Below, piece after piece: positions 39,505-53,931 of a stretch of DNA of 64,000 bases. Location: contig NZ_VFIL01000002.1 in NCBI RefSeq assembly GCF_007858285.1, forward strand, positions 186,001-250,000. Reading direction: 5' to 3'. This DNA comes from Pseudomonas brenneri (GTDB lineage Bacteria; Pseudomonadota; Gammaproteobacteria; Pseudomonadales; Pseudomonadaceae). The position numbers and the translations under genes were made by a program. Within the stretch, counting starts at the first letter, position 1, and each line of letters begins with the position of its first letter. The notes beneath the pieces are model-generated. The model made no database searches and was not told where the DNA came from. It saw nothing but the letters and a program-made list of their open reading frames with translations.

Positions 39505-40967
39505 TGTCTCTTAGCCTGAACAAGATTTTCGCCCACGCTGGCCGCGATCTGTTGATTCGCGAACTGAGCCTGGACAGCCGCAATGTACGTGCCGGCGACC
39601 TGTTCCTGGCCGTGCCGGGTGGCAAACTCGATGGTCGTGCACACATTGCCGACGCCTTGCAGCGCGGTGCGGCAGCGGTGGCCTATGAAGTTGAAGGCGC
39701 CACCGTCCTGCCAATCACCGATGTGCCGCTGATCCCGGTCAAGGGCCTGGCGGCACAGCTGTCGGACATCGCCGGGCGCTTTTATGGCGACCCGAGCCGC
39801 CAGCTCAACCTGATTGGCGTTACCGGCACCAATGGCAAGACCAGCGTTACCCAGTTGGTGGCGCAGGCACTGGACCTGCTGGGTCAGCACTGCGGCATCG
39901 TCGGTACCCTGGGCACCGGTTTCTACGGCGCGCTGCAAAGCGGCCTGCACACCACGCCGAACCCGATTGCCGTGCAAGCGACCCTGGCCGACCTGAAAAA
40001 GGCCGGCGCCAAGGCGGTTGCCATGGAAGTTTCGTCCCATGGCCTGGATCAAGGCCGGGTGACCGCGCTGGCCTTCGACGTGGCGGTGATGACCAACCTG
40101 TCCCGCGACCACCTGGACTACCACGGCAACATGGAGGCCTACGCTGCGGCCAAGGCCAAGCTGTTCGGCTGGAATGACCTCAAGTGCCGGGTGGTCAACC
40201 TGGACGATGCATTCGGTCGCCAACTGGCCGCTGAAAAAAGTGAATCGCGCCTGATCAGCTACAGCCTGGAAGACTCCAGCGCCTACCTGTATTGCCGCGA
40301 AGCCCAGTTCAATGATGAAGGCGTGCTTGCAACGCTGGTCACGCCCCAGGGCGAGCATCACTTGCGCAGCACTTTGCTGGGCCGCTTCAACCTGAGCAAT
40401 GTCCTTGCTGCCATCGGCGCTTTGCTGGGCCTGGATTACGCCCTGGATGAAATCCTGCGCGTACTGCCCAAACTCGAAGGCCCGGCCGGGCGCATGCAAC
40501 GCCTGGGGGGCGGGACGCAACCGCTGGTGGTGGTCGATTACGCCCACACCCCGGATGCCCTGGAAAAAGTACTCGAAGCCCTGCGCCCGCACGCCAAGGG
40601 CAAGTTGCTGTGCATGTTCGGCTGCGGCGGTGACCGTGATCGCGGCAAGCGCCCCTTGATGGCCGAGATTGTCGAACGCCTGGCCGATGGTGTGCTGGTG
40701 ACTGATGACAACCCGCGCAGCGAAGCGCCGAGCCAGATTTTCGATGATATTCGTGCAGGCTTCAAAGACGCCTCCCAGGTGACCTTTGTTGCCGGTCGCG
40801 GTGCTGCCATTGCCCAATTGATCGCCAGCGCCAGCGCAGACGACGTGGTGGTCCTGGCCGGTAAAGGGCATGAGGACTATCAGGAAATCAACGGCGAGCG
40901 CCATGCCTTCTCCGATCTGGTCGAGGCTGATCACGCCTTGACCGCATGGGAGGTTGCCCATGCTTAA
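39504..40967 (+). CDS. murE: UDP-MurNAc-tripeptide synthetase (meso-DAP-adding)
   Basis: MurE adds meso-diaminopimelate to UDP-MurNAc-L-Ala-D-Glu. The 487-residue Mur ligase has the ATP loop GVTGTNGKTSVTQL at about residues 109-122 and the DAP-selecting DNPRSE motif near 400. Its ATG shares one base with the ftsI stop (TGATG). Confidence 0.97.
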
Positions 40968-42330
40968 GGCCATGACATTCAGCGAACTGACCCAGGCCCT
41001 GGCGGCCCGCGTCCTGTCGAGCGATTGCAGTTTCGACGGCGTCAGCATCGACAGTCGTGCGATCAAACCGGGGCAATTGTTTGTTGCGCTGGCCGGACCG
41101 CGTTTCGACGGTCATGACTACCTGAACGAAGTGGCCGCCAAGGGCGCGGTCGGCGCTCTGGTGCAGCGCGAAGTGGCTGATTCGACCTTGCCGCAATTGC
41201 TGGTGGCCGATACGCGCCTGGCCCTTGGCCAGTTGGGGGCCCTTAACCGCGCAGCGTTTACCAACCCGGTGGCTGCGATCACCGGCTCCAGTGGTAAAAC
41301 CACGGTCAAGGAATTGCTCGCCGGCATCTTGCGCACGCGCGGGCCGGTGCTGGCCACCCGTGGCAACCTCAATAACGATTTTGGCGCACCGCTGACCCTG
41401 CTCGAACTGGCCCCGGAACACACGGCGGCGGTGATCGAGTTGGGCGCGTCGCGCATTGGCGAAATTGCCTACACCGTGGCCATGACCCGGCCGCACGTCG
41501 CCATCATCAATAACGCCGGCACCGCCCACGTTGGCGAGTTTGGTGGCCCCGAGAAAATTGTCGAAGCCAAGGGCGAAATCCTTGAAGGCCTCGACGCTTC
41601 GGGCACCGCGGTACTGAACCTGGACGACAAGGCTTTCGAAACCTGGCGTGTACGTGCCGCCGGTCGCAAGGTCCTGACCTTTGCCGTGCATAACGCCGCC
41701 GCTGATTTCCACGCCTCGCGCATCACCGTCGATGCCCGTGGCTGCCCGGCCTTCACCCTGCACAGCCCGCAAGGTGACGAGCACGTCCAACTGAATCTGT
41801 TGGGTAACCATAACGTGGCCAATGCCCTGGCCGCAGCGGCTGCGGCTTATGCCCTGGGCGTGTCGCTGTTCGGGATTGCCACGGGTCTTGGCGCCGTGCA
41901 ACCGGTCAAGGGCCGCACTGTTGCGCAGTTGACCAGCAGCGGCATTCGGGTGATCGACGATACCTACAACGCCAACCCGTCCTCGATCTGTGCCGCCGTC
42001 GACCTGTTGACAGGTTTTACCGGGCGCAAGGTGTTGGTGCTTGGCGATATTGGTGAGCTGGGCGAGTGGGCCGAGCAAGGCCATCGTGAAGTCGGCGCCT
42101 ATGCCGCCGGCAAGGTCGACGCACTGTATGCCGTGGGCACGAATATGGCCCACGCCGTAGCTGCGTTTGGCTCCGCTGCCCGGCATTTCGCGACCCAGGC
42201 TGAATTGATCCAGGCGCTGGTCGGCGCCGAACAAGAAAAACACACAACCATTTTGATCAAGGGATCGCGCAGCGCGGTGATGGAAAACGTCGTCGCGGCC
42301 TTGTGTGGCTCAAGTACGGAGAAACATTAA
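40960..42330 (+). CDS. murF: UDP-MurNAc-tripeptide D-alanyl-D-alanine ligase
   Basis: MurF adds the D-Ala-D-Ala dipeptide and completes the UDP-MurNAc-pentapeptide. The 456-residue protein has the ATP loop [11 protein letters not shown] at about residues 110-120 and the usual three Mur ligase domains. ATG at 40960 is chosen because GGGAGG stands about 6 bases upstream; it overlaps the murE end by 8 bases. A start two codons earlier is possible. Confidence 0.96.
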   Translation: MLKAMTFSELTQALAARVLSSDCSFDGVSIDSRAIKPGQLFVALAGPRFDGHDYLNEVAAKGAVGALVQREVADSTLPQLLVADTRLALGQLGALNRAAFTNPVAAITGSSGKTTVKELLAGILRTRGPVLATRGNLNNDFGAPLTLLELAPEHTAAVIELGASRIGEIAYTVAMTRPHVAIINNAGTAHVGEFGGPEKIVEAKGEILEGLDASGTAVLNLDDKAFETWRVRAAGRKVLTFAVHNAAADFHASRITVDARGCPAFTLHSPQGDEHVQLNLLGNHNVANALAAAAAAYALGVSLFGIATGLGAVQPVKGRTVAQLTSSGIRVIDDTYNANPSSICAAVDLLTGFTGRKVLVLGDIGELGEWAEQGHREVGAYAAGKVDALYAVGTNMAHAVAAFGSAARHFATQAELIQALVGAEQEKHTTILIKGSRSAVMENVVAALCGSSTEKH

Positions 42331-43412
42331 TGCTGCTGCTGCTGGCTGAGTATCTGCAACAGTTCCACAAAGGCTTCGCGGTCTTTCAGTACCTGACCCT
42401 GCGCGGGATCCTGGGTGTGCTGACCGCGCTGTCGTTGTCGCTGTTTCTGGGGCCATGGATGATCCGTACTCTGCAAAACCTGCAGATCGGCCAGTCCGTG
42501 CGCAATGACGGCCCGCAGTCGCATCTGTCCAAGTCTGGCACGCCGACCATGGGCGGGGCGTTGATCCTGTCGTCCATCGGTGTCAGCACCTTGCTCTGGG
42601 CCGACCTGGCCAACCGCTACGTGTGGGTGGTGTTGCTGGTGACCCTGTTCTTCGGTGCCATCGGCTGGGTCGATGACTACCGCAAAGTGATCGAGAAGAA
42701 CTCCAAGGGCCTGCCAAGCCGCTGGAAGTACTTCTGGCAATCGGTATTCGGCCTGGGCGCGGCGATCTTCCTTTATATGACTGCGCCAAGTGCGGTGGAA
42801 ACCACCCTGCTGATTCCGATGCTCAAGGATGTGAGTATCCCGTTGGGCGTCGGCTTCGTAGTGCTGACCTACTTTGTGATCGTCGGCTCCAGCAACGCGG
42901 TCAACCTGACTGATGGCCTCGATGGCCTGGCGATCATGCCGACGGTCATGGTGGGCGGCGCCCTGGGCATCTTCTGCTACCTGTCGGGTAACGTGAAATT
43001 CGCGGAGTACCTGCTGATCCCTTATGTACCGGGCGCAGGTGAGCTGATCGTATTCTGCGGCGCGCTGATCGGCGCCGGCCTGGGATTCCTGTGGTTCAAC
43101 ACCTACCCGGCGCAAGTGTTCATGGGCGACGTCGGCGCACTGGCGCTGGGCGCGGCCCTGGGCACCATTGCCGTGATCGTGCGCCAGGAAATCGTCCTGT
43201 TCATCATGGGCGGCGTGTTCGTGATGGAAACCCTGTCGGTAGTGATCCAGGTAGCGTCCTTCAAGTTGACCGGCCGCCGCGTGTTTCGTATGGCACCGAT
43301 TCATCACCATTTTGAACTCAAGGGCTGGCCTGAGCCGCGTGTGATTGTCCGTTTCTGGATCATCACCGTGATTCTTGTGCTGGTTGGCCTTGCCACCCTG
43401 AAACTGAGGTAG
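42330..43412 (+). CDS. mraY: Phospho-N-acetylmuramoyl-pentapeptide transferase
   Basis: MraY transfers phospho-MurNAc-pentapeptide to undecaprenyl phosphate, making lipid I in the inner membrane. The 360-residue, ten-helix protein has the family motifs [10 protein letters not shown] (about residues 68-77), [13 protein letters not shown] (about 189-201) and [14 protein letters not shown] near 321-334. ATG at 42330 overlaps the murF stop by one base (TAATG). Confidence 0.97.
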   Translation: MLLLLAEYLQQFHKGFAVFQYLTLRGILGVLTALSLSLFLGPWMIRTLQNLQIGQSVRNDGPQSHLSKSGTPTMGGALILSSIGVSTLLWADLANRYVWVVLLVTLFFGAIGWVDDYRKVIEKNSKGLPSRWKYFWQSVFGLGAAIFLYMTAPSAVETTLLIPMLKDVSIPLGVGFVVLTYFVIVGSSNAVNLTDGLDGLAIMPTVMVGGALGIFCYLSGNVKFAEYLLIPYVPGAGELIVFCGALIGAGLGFLWFNTYPAQVFMGDVGALALGAALGTIAVIVRQEIVLFIMGGVFVMETLSVVIQVASFKLTGRRVFRMAPIHHHFELKGWPEPRVIVRFWIITVILVLVGLATLKLR

Positions 43413-43418
43413 AAACGA

Positions 43419-44765
43419 GTGTCCCTGATCGCTTCTGACCACTTCCGCATCGTTGTCGGCCTCGGCAAGAGCGGCATGTCCCTGGTTCGCTTCCTGGCGA
43501 ACCGGGGCACGTCGTTTGCCGTGGCCGATACGCGGGAAAATCCACCGGAGCTGGTCACGCTGCGCCGTGACTACCCGCACGTGGAAGTGCGTTGTGGCGA
43601 GTTGGATGTCGAGTTTCTGTGCCGTGCCGACGAGCTCTACGTGAGCCCGGGCCTGGCCCTGGCTACACCGGCCCTGCAAGCCGCCGCAGCGCATGGCGTG
43701 AAGTTGTCTGGCGATATCGAGTTGTTTGCCCGCAACGCCAAGGCGCCGATCGTGGCGATCAGCGGCTCCAACGCCAAGAGCACCGTCACTACCCTGGTCG
43801 GCGAGATGGCGGCAGCGGCCGGCAAGCGCGTGGCCGTGGGCGGTAACCTCGGTACGCCGGCGCTGGACCTGCTCAGCGACGATATCGAGCTGTACGTCAT
43901 GGAGCTGTCTAGCTTCCAGCTGGAGACTACCGATCAACTCGGCGCCGAAGTGGCCACCGTGTTGAACGTCAGCGAAGACCATATGGACCGCTACAGCGGC
44001 CTGCCGGCTTATCACCTGGCCAAGCACCGGATCTTCCGTGGTGCGCGGCAAGTGGTGGTCAATCGCCAGGATGCCCTGAGTCGTCCGCTGATGGGCGAGG
44101 GGCTGCCGTGCTGGACCTTCGGCTTGAGCAAACCTGACTTCAAGGCCTTTGGTATCCGGGAAGAGAGTGGCGAGAAGTACCTGGCCTTCGAATTCCAGAA
44201 CCTGATGCCGGTGCGTGAACTGAAGATCCGTGGCGCCCATAACCAATCCAATGCCCTGGCGGCCTTGGCACTGGGGCACGCGGTCGGCTTGCCGTTCGAT
44301 GCGATGTTGTCGAGCCTGCGCACCTTTGCCGGCCTCGAACACCGCTGCCAGTGGGTACGCGACCTCGATGGCGTGAGCTACTACAACGACTCCAAGGCCA
44401 CCAACGTCGGTGCCGCACTGGCCGCCATTGAAGGCCTGGGCGCCGATATCGACGGCAAGCTGGTGCTGATCGCCGGTGGCGATGGCAAGGGTGCCGACTT
44501 CAAGGACCTCAAGAACCCGGTGGCTGCCCATTGCCGTGCGGTGGTGCTGATGGGCCGTGACAGCGACTTGATCGCTGCTGCCCTGGGCGACGCTGTGCCG
44601 CAAGTGCGTGCCACCTCGCTGGACGACGCCATCGCCCAATGCCGCGCCCTGGCCCAGCCGGGCGATGCAGTGCTGCTGTCGCCAGCCTGCGCGAGTTTCG
44701 ACATGTTCAAGAACTACGAAGAGCGCGGCCAGTTGTTCGCCCGCGCCGTGGAGGGCTTGGCATGA
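43419..44765 (+). CDS. murD: UDP-MurNAc-L-alanine:D-glutamate ligase
   Basis: MurD adds D-glutamate to UDP-MurNAc-L-Ala. The 448-residue protein has the ATP loop GSNAKSTVTTL at about residues 115-125 and an early Rossmann-like VVGLGKSGMSLVRFL near 11-25. GTG is the start, 6 bases after mraY. ftsW overlaps its stop by 4 bases. Confidence 0.96.
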   Translation: MSLIASDHFRIVVGLGKSGMSLVRFLANRGTSFAVADTRENPPELVTLRRDYPHVEVRCGELDVEFLCRADELYVSPGLALATPALQAAAAHGVKLSGDIELFARNAKAPIVAISGSNAKSTVTTLVGEMAAAAGKRVAVGGNLGTPALDLLSDDIELYVMELSSFQLETTDQLGAEVATVLNVSEDHMDRYSGLPAYHLAKHRIFRGARQVVVNRQDALSRPLMGEGLPCWTFGLSKPDFKAFGIREESGEKYLAFEFQNLMPVRELKIRGAHNQSNALAALALGHAVGLPFDAMLSSLRTFAGLEHRCQWVRDLDGVSYYNDSKATNVGAALAAIEGLGADIDGKLVLIAGGDGKGADFKDLKNPVAAHCRAVVLMGRDSDLIAAALGDAVPQVRATSLDDAIAQCRALAQPGDAVLLSPACASFDMFKNYEERGQLFARAVEGLA

Positions 44766-45985
44766 GTCTGGACCTGAAAAACATCATCAAGCCGTACCCG
44801 TCGCCAATCATTACCGGGCGCGGGATCGACCTCGACTTCCCGATGCTCGCCGGTTGCCTGGCGTTGCTGGGCCTGGGCCTGGTGATGATCACCTCGGCGT
44901 CCTCGGAAGTGGCCGCCGTGCAGTCGGGCAACACGCTGTACCACATGATCCGCCACCTGATTTACCTGGTGATCGGTCTTGGTGCCTGCATCGTCACCAT
45001 GATGATTCCTATCGCCACCTGGCAGCGCCTGGGTTGGCTGATGCTGATCGGCGCCTTCGGCTTGCTGGTGATGGTGATCGTCCCCGGTATCGGCCGTGAA
45101 GTGAATGGTTCGATGCGCTGGATTGGCTTCGGTGCCTTCAACGTGCAGCCCTCGGAAATTGCCAAGGTATTCGTGGTGATTTACCTGGCCGGCTACCTCG
45201 TGCGCCGGCAGAAAGAAGTGCGTGAAAGCTGGATGGGCTTTTTCAAGCCGTTCATCGTGCTGCTGCCCATGGCCGGCCTGCTGTTGATGGAGCCGGACTT
45301 CGGCGCCACCGTGGTGATGATGGGCGCGGCTGCGGCGATGCTGTTCCTCGGTGGCGTGGGCCTGTTCCGCTTTGCCTTGATGGTCGGGCTGGCGGTTGCC
45401 GCCGTGACGATCCTGGTCCAGGCGCAACCCTATCGGATGGCGCGACTGATCACCTTTACCGACCCCTGGTCCGACCAGTTCGGTTCCGGCTACCAGTTGA
45501 CCCAGGCACTGATCGCCTTCGGTCGCGGCGAGTGGTTGGGCGTGGGCCTGGGCAACAGTGTGCAGAAGCAGTTCTACCTGCCGGAAGCGCATACCGACTT
45601 CGTGTTCTCGGTCCTCGCCGAAGAGCTGGGCGTGGTTGGCTCCCTGGCCACCGTCGGGCTGTTCGTGTTCGTCTGCGTGCGGGCCATGTACATCGGCCTG
45701 TGGGCCGAGAAAGCCAAACAATTTTTTGCTGCCTATGTAGCGTACGGCCTGGCCTTCCTGTGGATCGGCCAGTTCCTGATCAACATCGGCGTGAACGTCG
45801 GCCTGCTGCCGACCAAGGGCCTGACCTTGCCGTTCCTCAGCTACGGCGGCAGCTCGTTGGTGATCTGCTGTGCCTGTCTCGGCTTGTTGCTGCGTATCGA
45901 ATGGGAGAGTCGAACCCATTTGGGCAGCGAAGAGATGGAATTCAGCGAGAGCGACTTTGCCGAGGAGCCGACCCATGGGCGCTAA
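44762..45985 (+). CDS. ftsW: Septal peptidoglycan glycosyltransferase FtsW (SEDS)
   Basis: FtsW polymerises lipid II at the septum with FtsI. The 407-residue protein has ten membrane segments and SEDS family marks: GREVNGSMRWIGFGAFNVQPSE near residues 110-131 and ANGLPLTKGL-like GLLPTKGLTLPFLSYGGSS near 344-362. ATG at 44762 lies in an ATGA overlap with murD. murG starts inside its last codons. Confidence 0.97.
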   Translation: MSLDLKNIIKPYPSPIITGRGIDLDFPMLAGCLALLGLGLVMITSASSEVAAVQSGNTLYHMIRHLIYLVIGLGACIVTMMIPIATWQRLGWLMLIGAFGLLVMVIVPGIGREVNGSMRWIGFGAFNVQPSEIAKVFVVIYLAGYLVRRQKEVRESWMGFFKPFIVLLPMAGLLLMEPDFGATVVMMGAAAAMLFLGGVGLFRFALMVGLAVAAVTILVQAQPYRMARLITFTDPWSDQFGSGYQLTQALIAFGRGEWLGVGLGNSVQKQFYLPEAHTDFVFSVLAEELGVVGSLATVGLFVFVCVRAMYIGLWAEKAKQFFAAYVAYGLAFLWIGQFLINIGVNVGLLPTKGLTLPFLSYGGSSLVICCACLGLLLRIEWESRTHLGSEEMEFSESDFAEEPTHGR

Positions 45986-47037
45986 CGTGCTGATCATGGC
46001 TGGCGGCACCGGCGGCCACGTGTTCCCGGCGCTGGCCTGTGCCCGTGAGTTCCAGGCCCGTGGCTACACCGTGCATTGGCTGGGCACACCGCGTGGCATT
46101 GAAAATGAGTTGGTCCCGGCTGCCGGTTTGTCCCTGCACCTGATCAACGTCAGCGGCCTGCGCGGCAAGAGCAAGTTGTCACTGCTCAAGGCGCCGTTCG
46201 TGTTGCTCAAGGCGGTGTGGCAGGCGTGCAAGGTCATCCGTGAATTGAAACCGGTTTGTGTGCTGGGTTTTGGTGGCTATGTCACCGGTCCCGGCGGTGT
46301 GGCTGCGCGCTTGTGTGGTGTGCCAGTGATCGTCCACGAACAGAATGCCGTGGCCGGTACGGCCAACCGTCTGTTGGCGCCATTGGCCGCGCGGGTGTGC
46401 GAGGCGTTCCCGAATACGTTTGCGGCCATGGACAAGCGACGCACCACCGGCAACCCGGTGCGTACCGAACTGTTCATGGACATTACCCGCCAGGCCCTGG
46501 TCGGGCGCAAGGCTCACCTGCTGATCCTGGGCGGAAGCCTGGGCGCCGAGCCGTTGAACAAATTGCTGCCAGAAGCGCTGGCGCAACTGCCTGTGGACCT
46601 GCGTCCCGAGATCTTCCACCAGGCTGGCAAGAACCACGATGAAGTGACCGCTGGCCGCTACCGCGAGGCCGGGGTCGAGGCAACGGTAGAGCCCTTTATC
46701 AAAGACATGGCCCATGCCTATGGCTGGGCCGACCTGGTGGTCTGTCGCGCAGGTGCGTTGACCGTCAGTGAACTGGCTGCCGCCGGTCTGCCGTCCTTGC
46801 TGGTGCCTTTGCCCCACGCGATTGACGATCACCAGACCCGCAACGCCGAATATTTGGCCGCAGAGGGCGCTGCCTTCCTGCTGCCGCAAAGAACGACTGG
46901 CGCCGCCGACCTGGCCGCTCGCCTGACTGAGGTTTTGATGCAACCCGAACGACTGAACAGCATGGCGAGCACCGCAAGCCGCCTGGCCAAACCCGACGCC
47001 ACCCGCAGCGTGGTCGATATCTGCCTGGAGGTGGCCC

Positions 47038-47045
<8 letters not shown>
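45975..47045 (+). CDS. murG: Lipid II synthase (UDP-GlcNAc transferase)
   Basis: MurG adds GlcNAc to lipid I on the cytoplasmic face, giving lipid II. The 356-residue GT-B enzyme has [14 protein letters not shown] at about residues 8-21 and [15 protein letters not shown] near 255-269, the donor-binding block. It overlaps the ftsW end by 11 bases and is overlapped by murC by 8. Confidence 0.97.
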
Positions 47046-49439
<2,394 letters not shown>

Positions 49440-49443
49440 GACC

Positions 49444-50310
49444 ATGCAAGGCGCATCGCTTCGTCATCAGCAACCCGCTCCCGGCCGCAAGCCGGTGCCG
49501 CGTGGTGCCAGTCGAATGGTGGCTAAAGAGCCGATGTCGGCGCGCCTGCCGAAAGCCAACTTTGGTTTTCTCAAGGCCTTGTTCTGGCCGGTGCTGCTGG
49601 TGGCGCTGGGCTTTGGTACCTATGAAGGTGCGCAGCGCCTGTTGCCGTATGCCGACCGCCCGATCACCAAGATCAGCGTGCAAGGCGACTTGAGCTACAT
49701 CAGCCAGCAAGCGGTGCAGCAGCGGATCGCGCCTTTTGTCGCGGCGAGCTTCTTCACCATCGACCTGGCAGGCATGCGTGCCGAACTGGAACAGATGCCG
49801 TGGATTGCCCACGCCGAAGTACGGCGCGTGTGGCCGGATCAAGTGACGATCCGCCTGGAAGAGCAACTGCCCGTGGCCCGTTGGGGCGACGAAGCGCTGT
49901 TGAACAACCAGGGCCAGGCGTTCAACCCGCGTGAGCTGGCCAACTACGAGCATTTGCCGCAGTTGTTCGGACCGCAACGGGCACAGCAGCAAGTGATGCT
50001 GCAGTACCAGGCGTTGAGCCAGATGCTGCGGCCACTGGGCTTCTCCATTGCGCGCCTGGAATTGCGCGAGCGGGGCAGTTGGTTCCTGACCACCGGGGCA
50101 GGCAGTTCCGGCCCGGGCATCGAGTTGTTGCTGGGACGCGACCACTTGGTGGAGAAGATGCGCCGCTTTATCGCCATTTACGACAAAACCCTGAAAGAAC
50201 AGATTACGAACATTGCGAGCATCGACCTGCGTTACGCCAACGGCCTGGCCGTTAGCTGGCGCGAACCGGCTGCGCCCACGGCAGCGCAACCCGCTGTCGC
50301 GAAGAATTAA
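49444..50310 (+). CDS. ftsQ: Cell division protein FtsQ
   Basis: A bitopic protein of the FtsQBL complex. The 288-residue product has a basic cytoplasmic tail of about 40 residues, a membrane segment (about 41-60, [17 protein letters not shown]), a POTRA domain starting at [16 protein letters not shown] and a beta domain. The N-terminal tail is Pro/Arg-rich. It recruits late division proteins. Confidence 0.95.
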   Translation: MQGASLRHQQPAPGRKPVPRGASRMVAKEPMSARLPKANFGFLKALFWPVLLVALGFGTYEGAQRLLPYADRPITKISVQGDLSYISQQAVQQRIAPFVAASFFTIDLAGMRAELEQMPWIAHAEVRRVWPDQVTIRLEEQLPVARWGDEALLNNQGQAFNPRELANYEHLPQLFGPQRAQQQVMLQYQALSQMLRPLGFSIARLELRERGSWFLTTGAGSSGPGIELLLGRDHLVEKMRRFIAIYDKTLKEQITNIASIDLRYANGLAVSWREPAAPTAAQPAVAKN

Positions 50311-50325
50311 GAAGAGGCAGGACCC

Positions 50326-51585
50326 ATGGCAAACGTGCAAAGCGGCAAAATGATCGTCGGTCTCGATATCGGCACCTCCAAGGTGGTGGCGCTGGTAGGC
50401 GAGGTCGCGGACGACGGCACGCTGGAAATCGTCGGAATCGGCACGCATCCGTCCCGGGGCCTGAAGAAGGGCGTGGTGGTCAATATCGAATCCACCGTGC
50501 AGTCGATCCAGCGCGCTATCGAAGAAGCGCAGTTGATGGCTGGCTGCCGGATTCACTCGGCATTCGTCGGTGTGGCAGGCAATCACATCCGCAGCTTGAA
50601 CTCCCACGGCATCGTGGCGATCCGCGACCGTGAAGTCAGCTCGGCTGACCTGGAGCGCGTATTGGACGCGGCCCAGGCCGTGGCTATCCCGGCTGACCAG
50701 CGCGTGTTGCACACCCTGCCGCAGGACTATGTGATCGACAACCAGGAAGGTGTTCGCGAGCCCCTGGGCATGTCGGGCGTACGTCTGGAAGCCAAGGTCC
50801 ACGTGGTGACCTGCGCCGTGAATGCCGCACAGAACATTGAAAAGTGCGTGCGCCGCTGTGGCCTGGAAATCGACGACATCATTCTTGAGCAACTGGCCTC
50901 GGCCTACTCGGTATTGACCGACGACGAAAAAGAACTGGGCGTGTGCCTGGTGGACATCGGTGGCGGCACCACCGACATCGCAATCTTCACCGAAGGTGCG
51001 ATCCGTCACACCGCGGTGATCCCGATTGCCGGCGACCAGGTGACCAACGACATCGCCATGGCGCTGCGTACACCGACCCAGTACGCCGAAGAAATCAAGA
51101 TTCGCTACGCCTGCGCCCTGGCCAAGCTGGCCGGTGCCGGTGAAACCATCAAGGTGCCAAGCGTGGGCGATCGTCCACCGCGCGAACTGTCGCGCCAGGC
51201 CCTGGCCGAAGTGGTCGAACCGCGCTACGACGAACTGTTCACCCTGATCCAGGCTGAACTGCGCCGCAGTGGCTACGAAGATCTGATCCCGGCCGGCATC
51301 GTGCTGACCGGCGGCACCTCGAAGATGGAAGGCGCGGTCGAACTGGCCGAGGAAATCTTCCACATGCCTGTGCGCCTGGGCGTGCCCCATGGCGTCAAGG
51401 GCCTGGGCGACGTGGTGCGCAACCCGATTTACTCCACCGGTGTGGGCTTGCTGTTGTACGGCCTGCAAAAGCAGACCGACGGCATTTCCCTGTCGGGCAT
51501 TGGCAGCCGCGAAAGCTACAGCAGTGACGAGCCGAAAGCGCCGTTGCTGGAGCGCCTGCAAGCCTGGGTGAAGGGCAATTTCTAA
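50326..51585 (+). CDS. ftsA: Cell division protein FtsA
   Basis: An actin-like ATPase that anchors FtsZ to the inner membrane. The 419-residue protein has IVGLDIGTSKVVALVG at about residues 10-25, LVDIGGGTTDIAIF near 208-221, GIVLTGGTSKMEG near 325-337, and an amphipathic C-terminal helix (LLERLQAWVKGNF) as membrane anchor. It lies 15 bases after ftsQ and 65 before ftsZ. AAGAGGCAGGA forms its ribosome-binding region. Confidence 0.97.
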   Translation: MANVQSGKMIVGLDIGTSKVVALVGEVADDGTLEIVGIGTHPSRGLKKGVVVNIESTVQSIQRAIEEAQLMAGCRIHSAFVGVAGNHIRSLNSHGIVAIRDREVSSADLERVLDAAQAVAIPADQRVLHTLPQDYVIDNQEGVREPLGMSGVRLEAKVHVVTCAVNAAQNIEKCVRRCGLEIDDIILEQLASAYSVLTDDEKELGVCLVDIGGGTTDIAIFTEGAIRHTAVIPIAGDQVTNDIAMALRTPTQYAEEIKIRYACALAKLAGAGETIKVPSVGDRPPRELSRQALAEVVEPRYDELFTLIQAELRRSGYEDLIPAGIVLTGGTSKMEGAVELAEEIFHMPVRLGVPHGVKGLGDVVRNPIYSTGVGLLLYGLQKQTDGISLSGIGSRESYSSDEPKAPLLERLQAWVKGNF

Positions 51586-51650
51586 AGATTTACCGCAACA
51601 CCGTTTCAAGTAGTAGGCGAAAAAACTAGAGAAATGAAAGGAGAGGGAAA

Positions 51651-52844
51651 ATGTTCGAACTCGTAGACAACATCCCCGCAAGCCCGGTTATCAAAGTAAT
51701 CGGTGTCGGCGGTGGCGGCGGCAACGCTGTCAACCATATGGTCAAGAGCAACATTGAAGGCGTTGAATTCATCTGCGCCAACACTGATGCCCAGGCGCTC
51801 AAAAGCATCGGCGCGCGGACCATCCTGCAATTGGGCACCGCGGTGACCAAGGGCCTCGGCGCTGGTGCCAATCCGGAAGTCGGCCGTCAAGCCGCCCTGG
51901 AAGACCGCGAGCGTATTGCCGAAGTGCTGCAAGGCACCAACATGGTGTTCATCACCACTGGCATGGGCGGCGGTACCGGTACCGGTGCAGCACCGATCAT
52001 TGCCGAAGTGGCCAAGGAAATGGGGATCCTGACGGTTGCAGTCGTGACCCGTCCGTTCCCGTTCGAAGGCCGCAAGCGCATGCAGATCGCCGACGAAGGT
52101 ATCCGTCTGCTGTCTGAAAGCGTTGACTCGTTGATCACCATCCCCAACGAGAAACTGCTGACCATCCTCGGTAAAGACGCCAGCCTGCTGTCGGCTTTCG
52201 CCAAGGCCGATGACGTACTGGCCGGTGCCGTTCGCGGTATCTCCGACATCATCAAGCGTCCGGGCATGATCAACGTCGACTTTGCCGACGTACGTACCGT
52301 GATGAGCGAAATGGGCATGGCGATGATGGGCACTGGCTGCGCCAGCGGTCCGAACCGTGCACGTGAAGCCACCGAAGCGGCCATCCGCAACCCGTTGCTC
52401 GAAGACGTGAACCTGCAAGGTGCACGCGGCATCCTGGTGAACATCACCGCAGGTCCCGACCTGTCCCTGGGTGAGTACTCCGACGTGGGTAGCATCATCG
52501 AAGCCTTCGCTTCCGAGCACGCGATGGTCAAGGTCGGTACTGTTATCGATCCAGACATGCGCGACGAACTGCATGTGACCGTGGTTGCCACTGGCCTGGG
52601 CGCAAAAATCGAGAAGCCTGTGAAGGTCATCGACAATACCGTTCACACCAGCCAGGCGTCTTCGACTGCCGCTCCAGCGCCTGTGCGCCCGGAAATGCCG
52701 TCGGTGAACTACCGTGACCTGGATCGCCCGACCGTGATGCGCAACCAGGCTCAGGCCGGTGCTGCTGCGTCCCGTAGCCCGAATCCGCAAGATGATCTGG
52801 ATTACCTGGACATCCCGGCTTTCCTGCGTCGTCAGGCCGATTAA
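51651..52844 (+). CDS. ftsZ: Cell division GTPase FtsZ
   Basis: The tubulin-like protein forms the cytokinetic ring. The 397-residue protein has IKVIGVGGGGGNAVNHM at about residues 15-31, the GTP signature GGGTGTGAAP near 106-115, and the catalytic T7 loop NVDFADV near 207-213. The conserved C-terminal peptide DYLDIPAFLRRQ binds FtsA and ZipA. A very good site, AGGAGAGG, precedes the ATG, fitting a high expression level. Confidence 0.98.
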   Translation: MFELVDNIPASPVIKVIGVGGGGGNAVNHMVKSNIEGVEFICANTDAQALKSIGARTILQLGTAVTKGLGAGANPEVGRQAALEDRERIAEVLQGTNMVFITTGMGGGTGTGAAPIIAEVAKEMGILTVAVVTRPFPFEGRKRMQIADEGIRLLSESVDSLITIPNEKLLTILGKDASLLSAFAKADDVLAGAVRGISDIIKRPGMINVDFADVRTVMSEMGMAMMGTGCASGPNRAREATEAAIRNPLLEDVNLQGARGILVNITAGPDLSLGEYSDVGSIIEAFASEHAMVKVGTVIDPDMRDELHVTVVATGLGAKIEKPVKVIDNTVHTSQASSTAAPAPVRPEMPSVNYRDLDRPTVMRNQAQAGAAASRSPNPQDDLDYLDIPAFLRRQAD

Positions 52845-52920
52845 TGGAATGTATCAGGGCTATGAAGGTGATTGGTGTTCAGCAAAGGTCTGGTCTGTTA
52901 TTATCGCCAGCCTTTGTTGA

Positions 52921-53868
<948 letters not shown>

Positions 53869-53894
53869 GTAACAACTCTCTTTCTTTAGTTTTT

Positions 53895-53921
53895 AAAGGC
53901 TGCCTTCGGGTGGCCTTTTTT
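53895..53921 (+). terminator. Terminator after lpxC
   Basis: AAAGGCTGCC-TTCG-GGTGGCC followed by TTTTTTT: a stem with a UUCG-type loop and a long T-run, 27 bases after lpxC. It ends the dcw/lpxC transcript and faces the leftward GGDEF gene. Confidence 0.85.
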
Positions 53922-53931
53922 TATAGCGCAA

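Noticed and set aside
42327..44639. A 770-codon open frame on the minus strand opposite mraY and murD
   Set aside because: It is antisense to two certain genes, rich in His, Gln, Arg and Ala as expected of a high-GC shadow frame, and has no recognisable domain.
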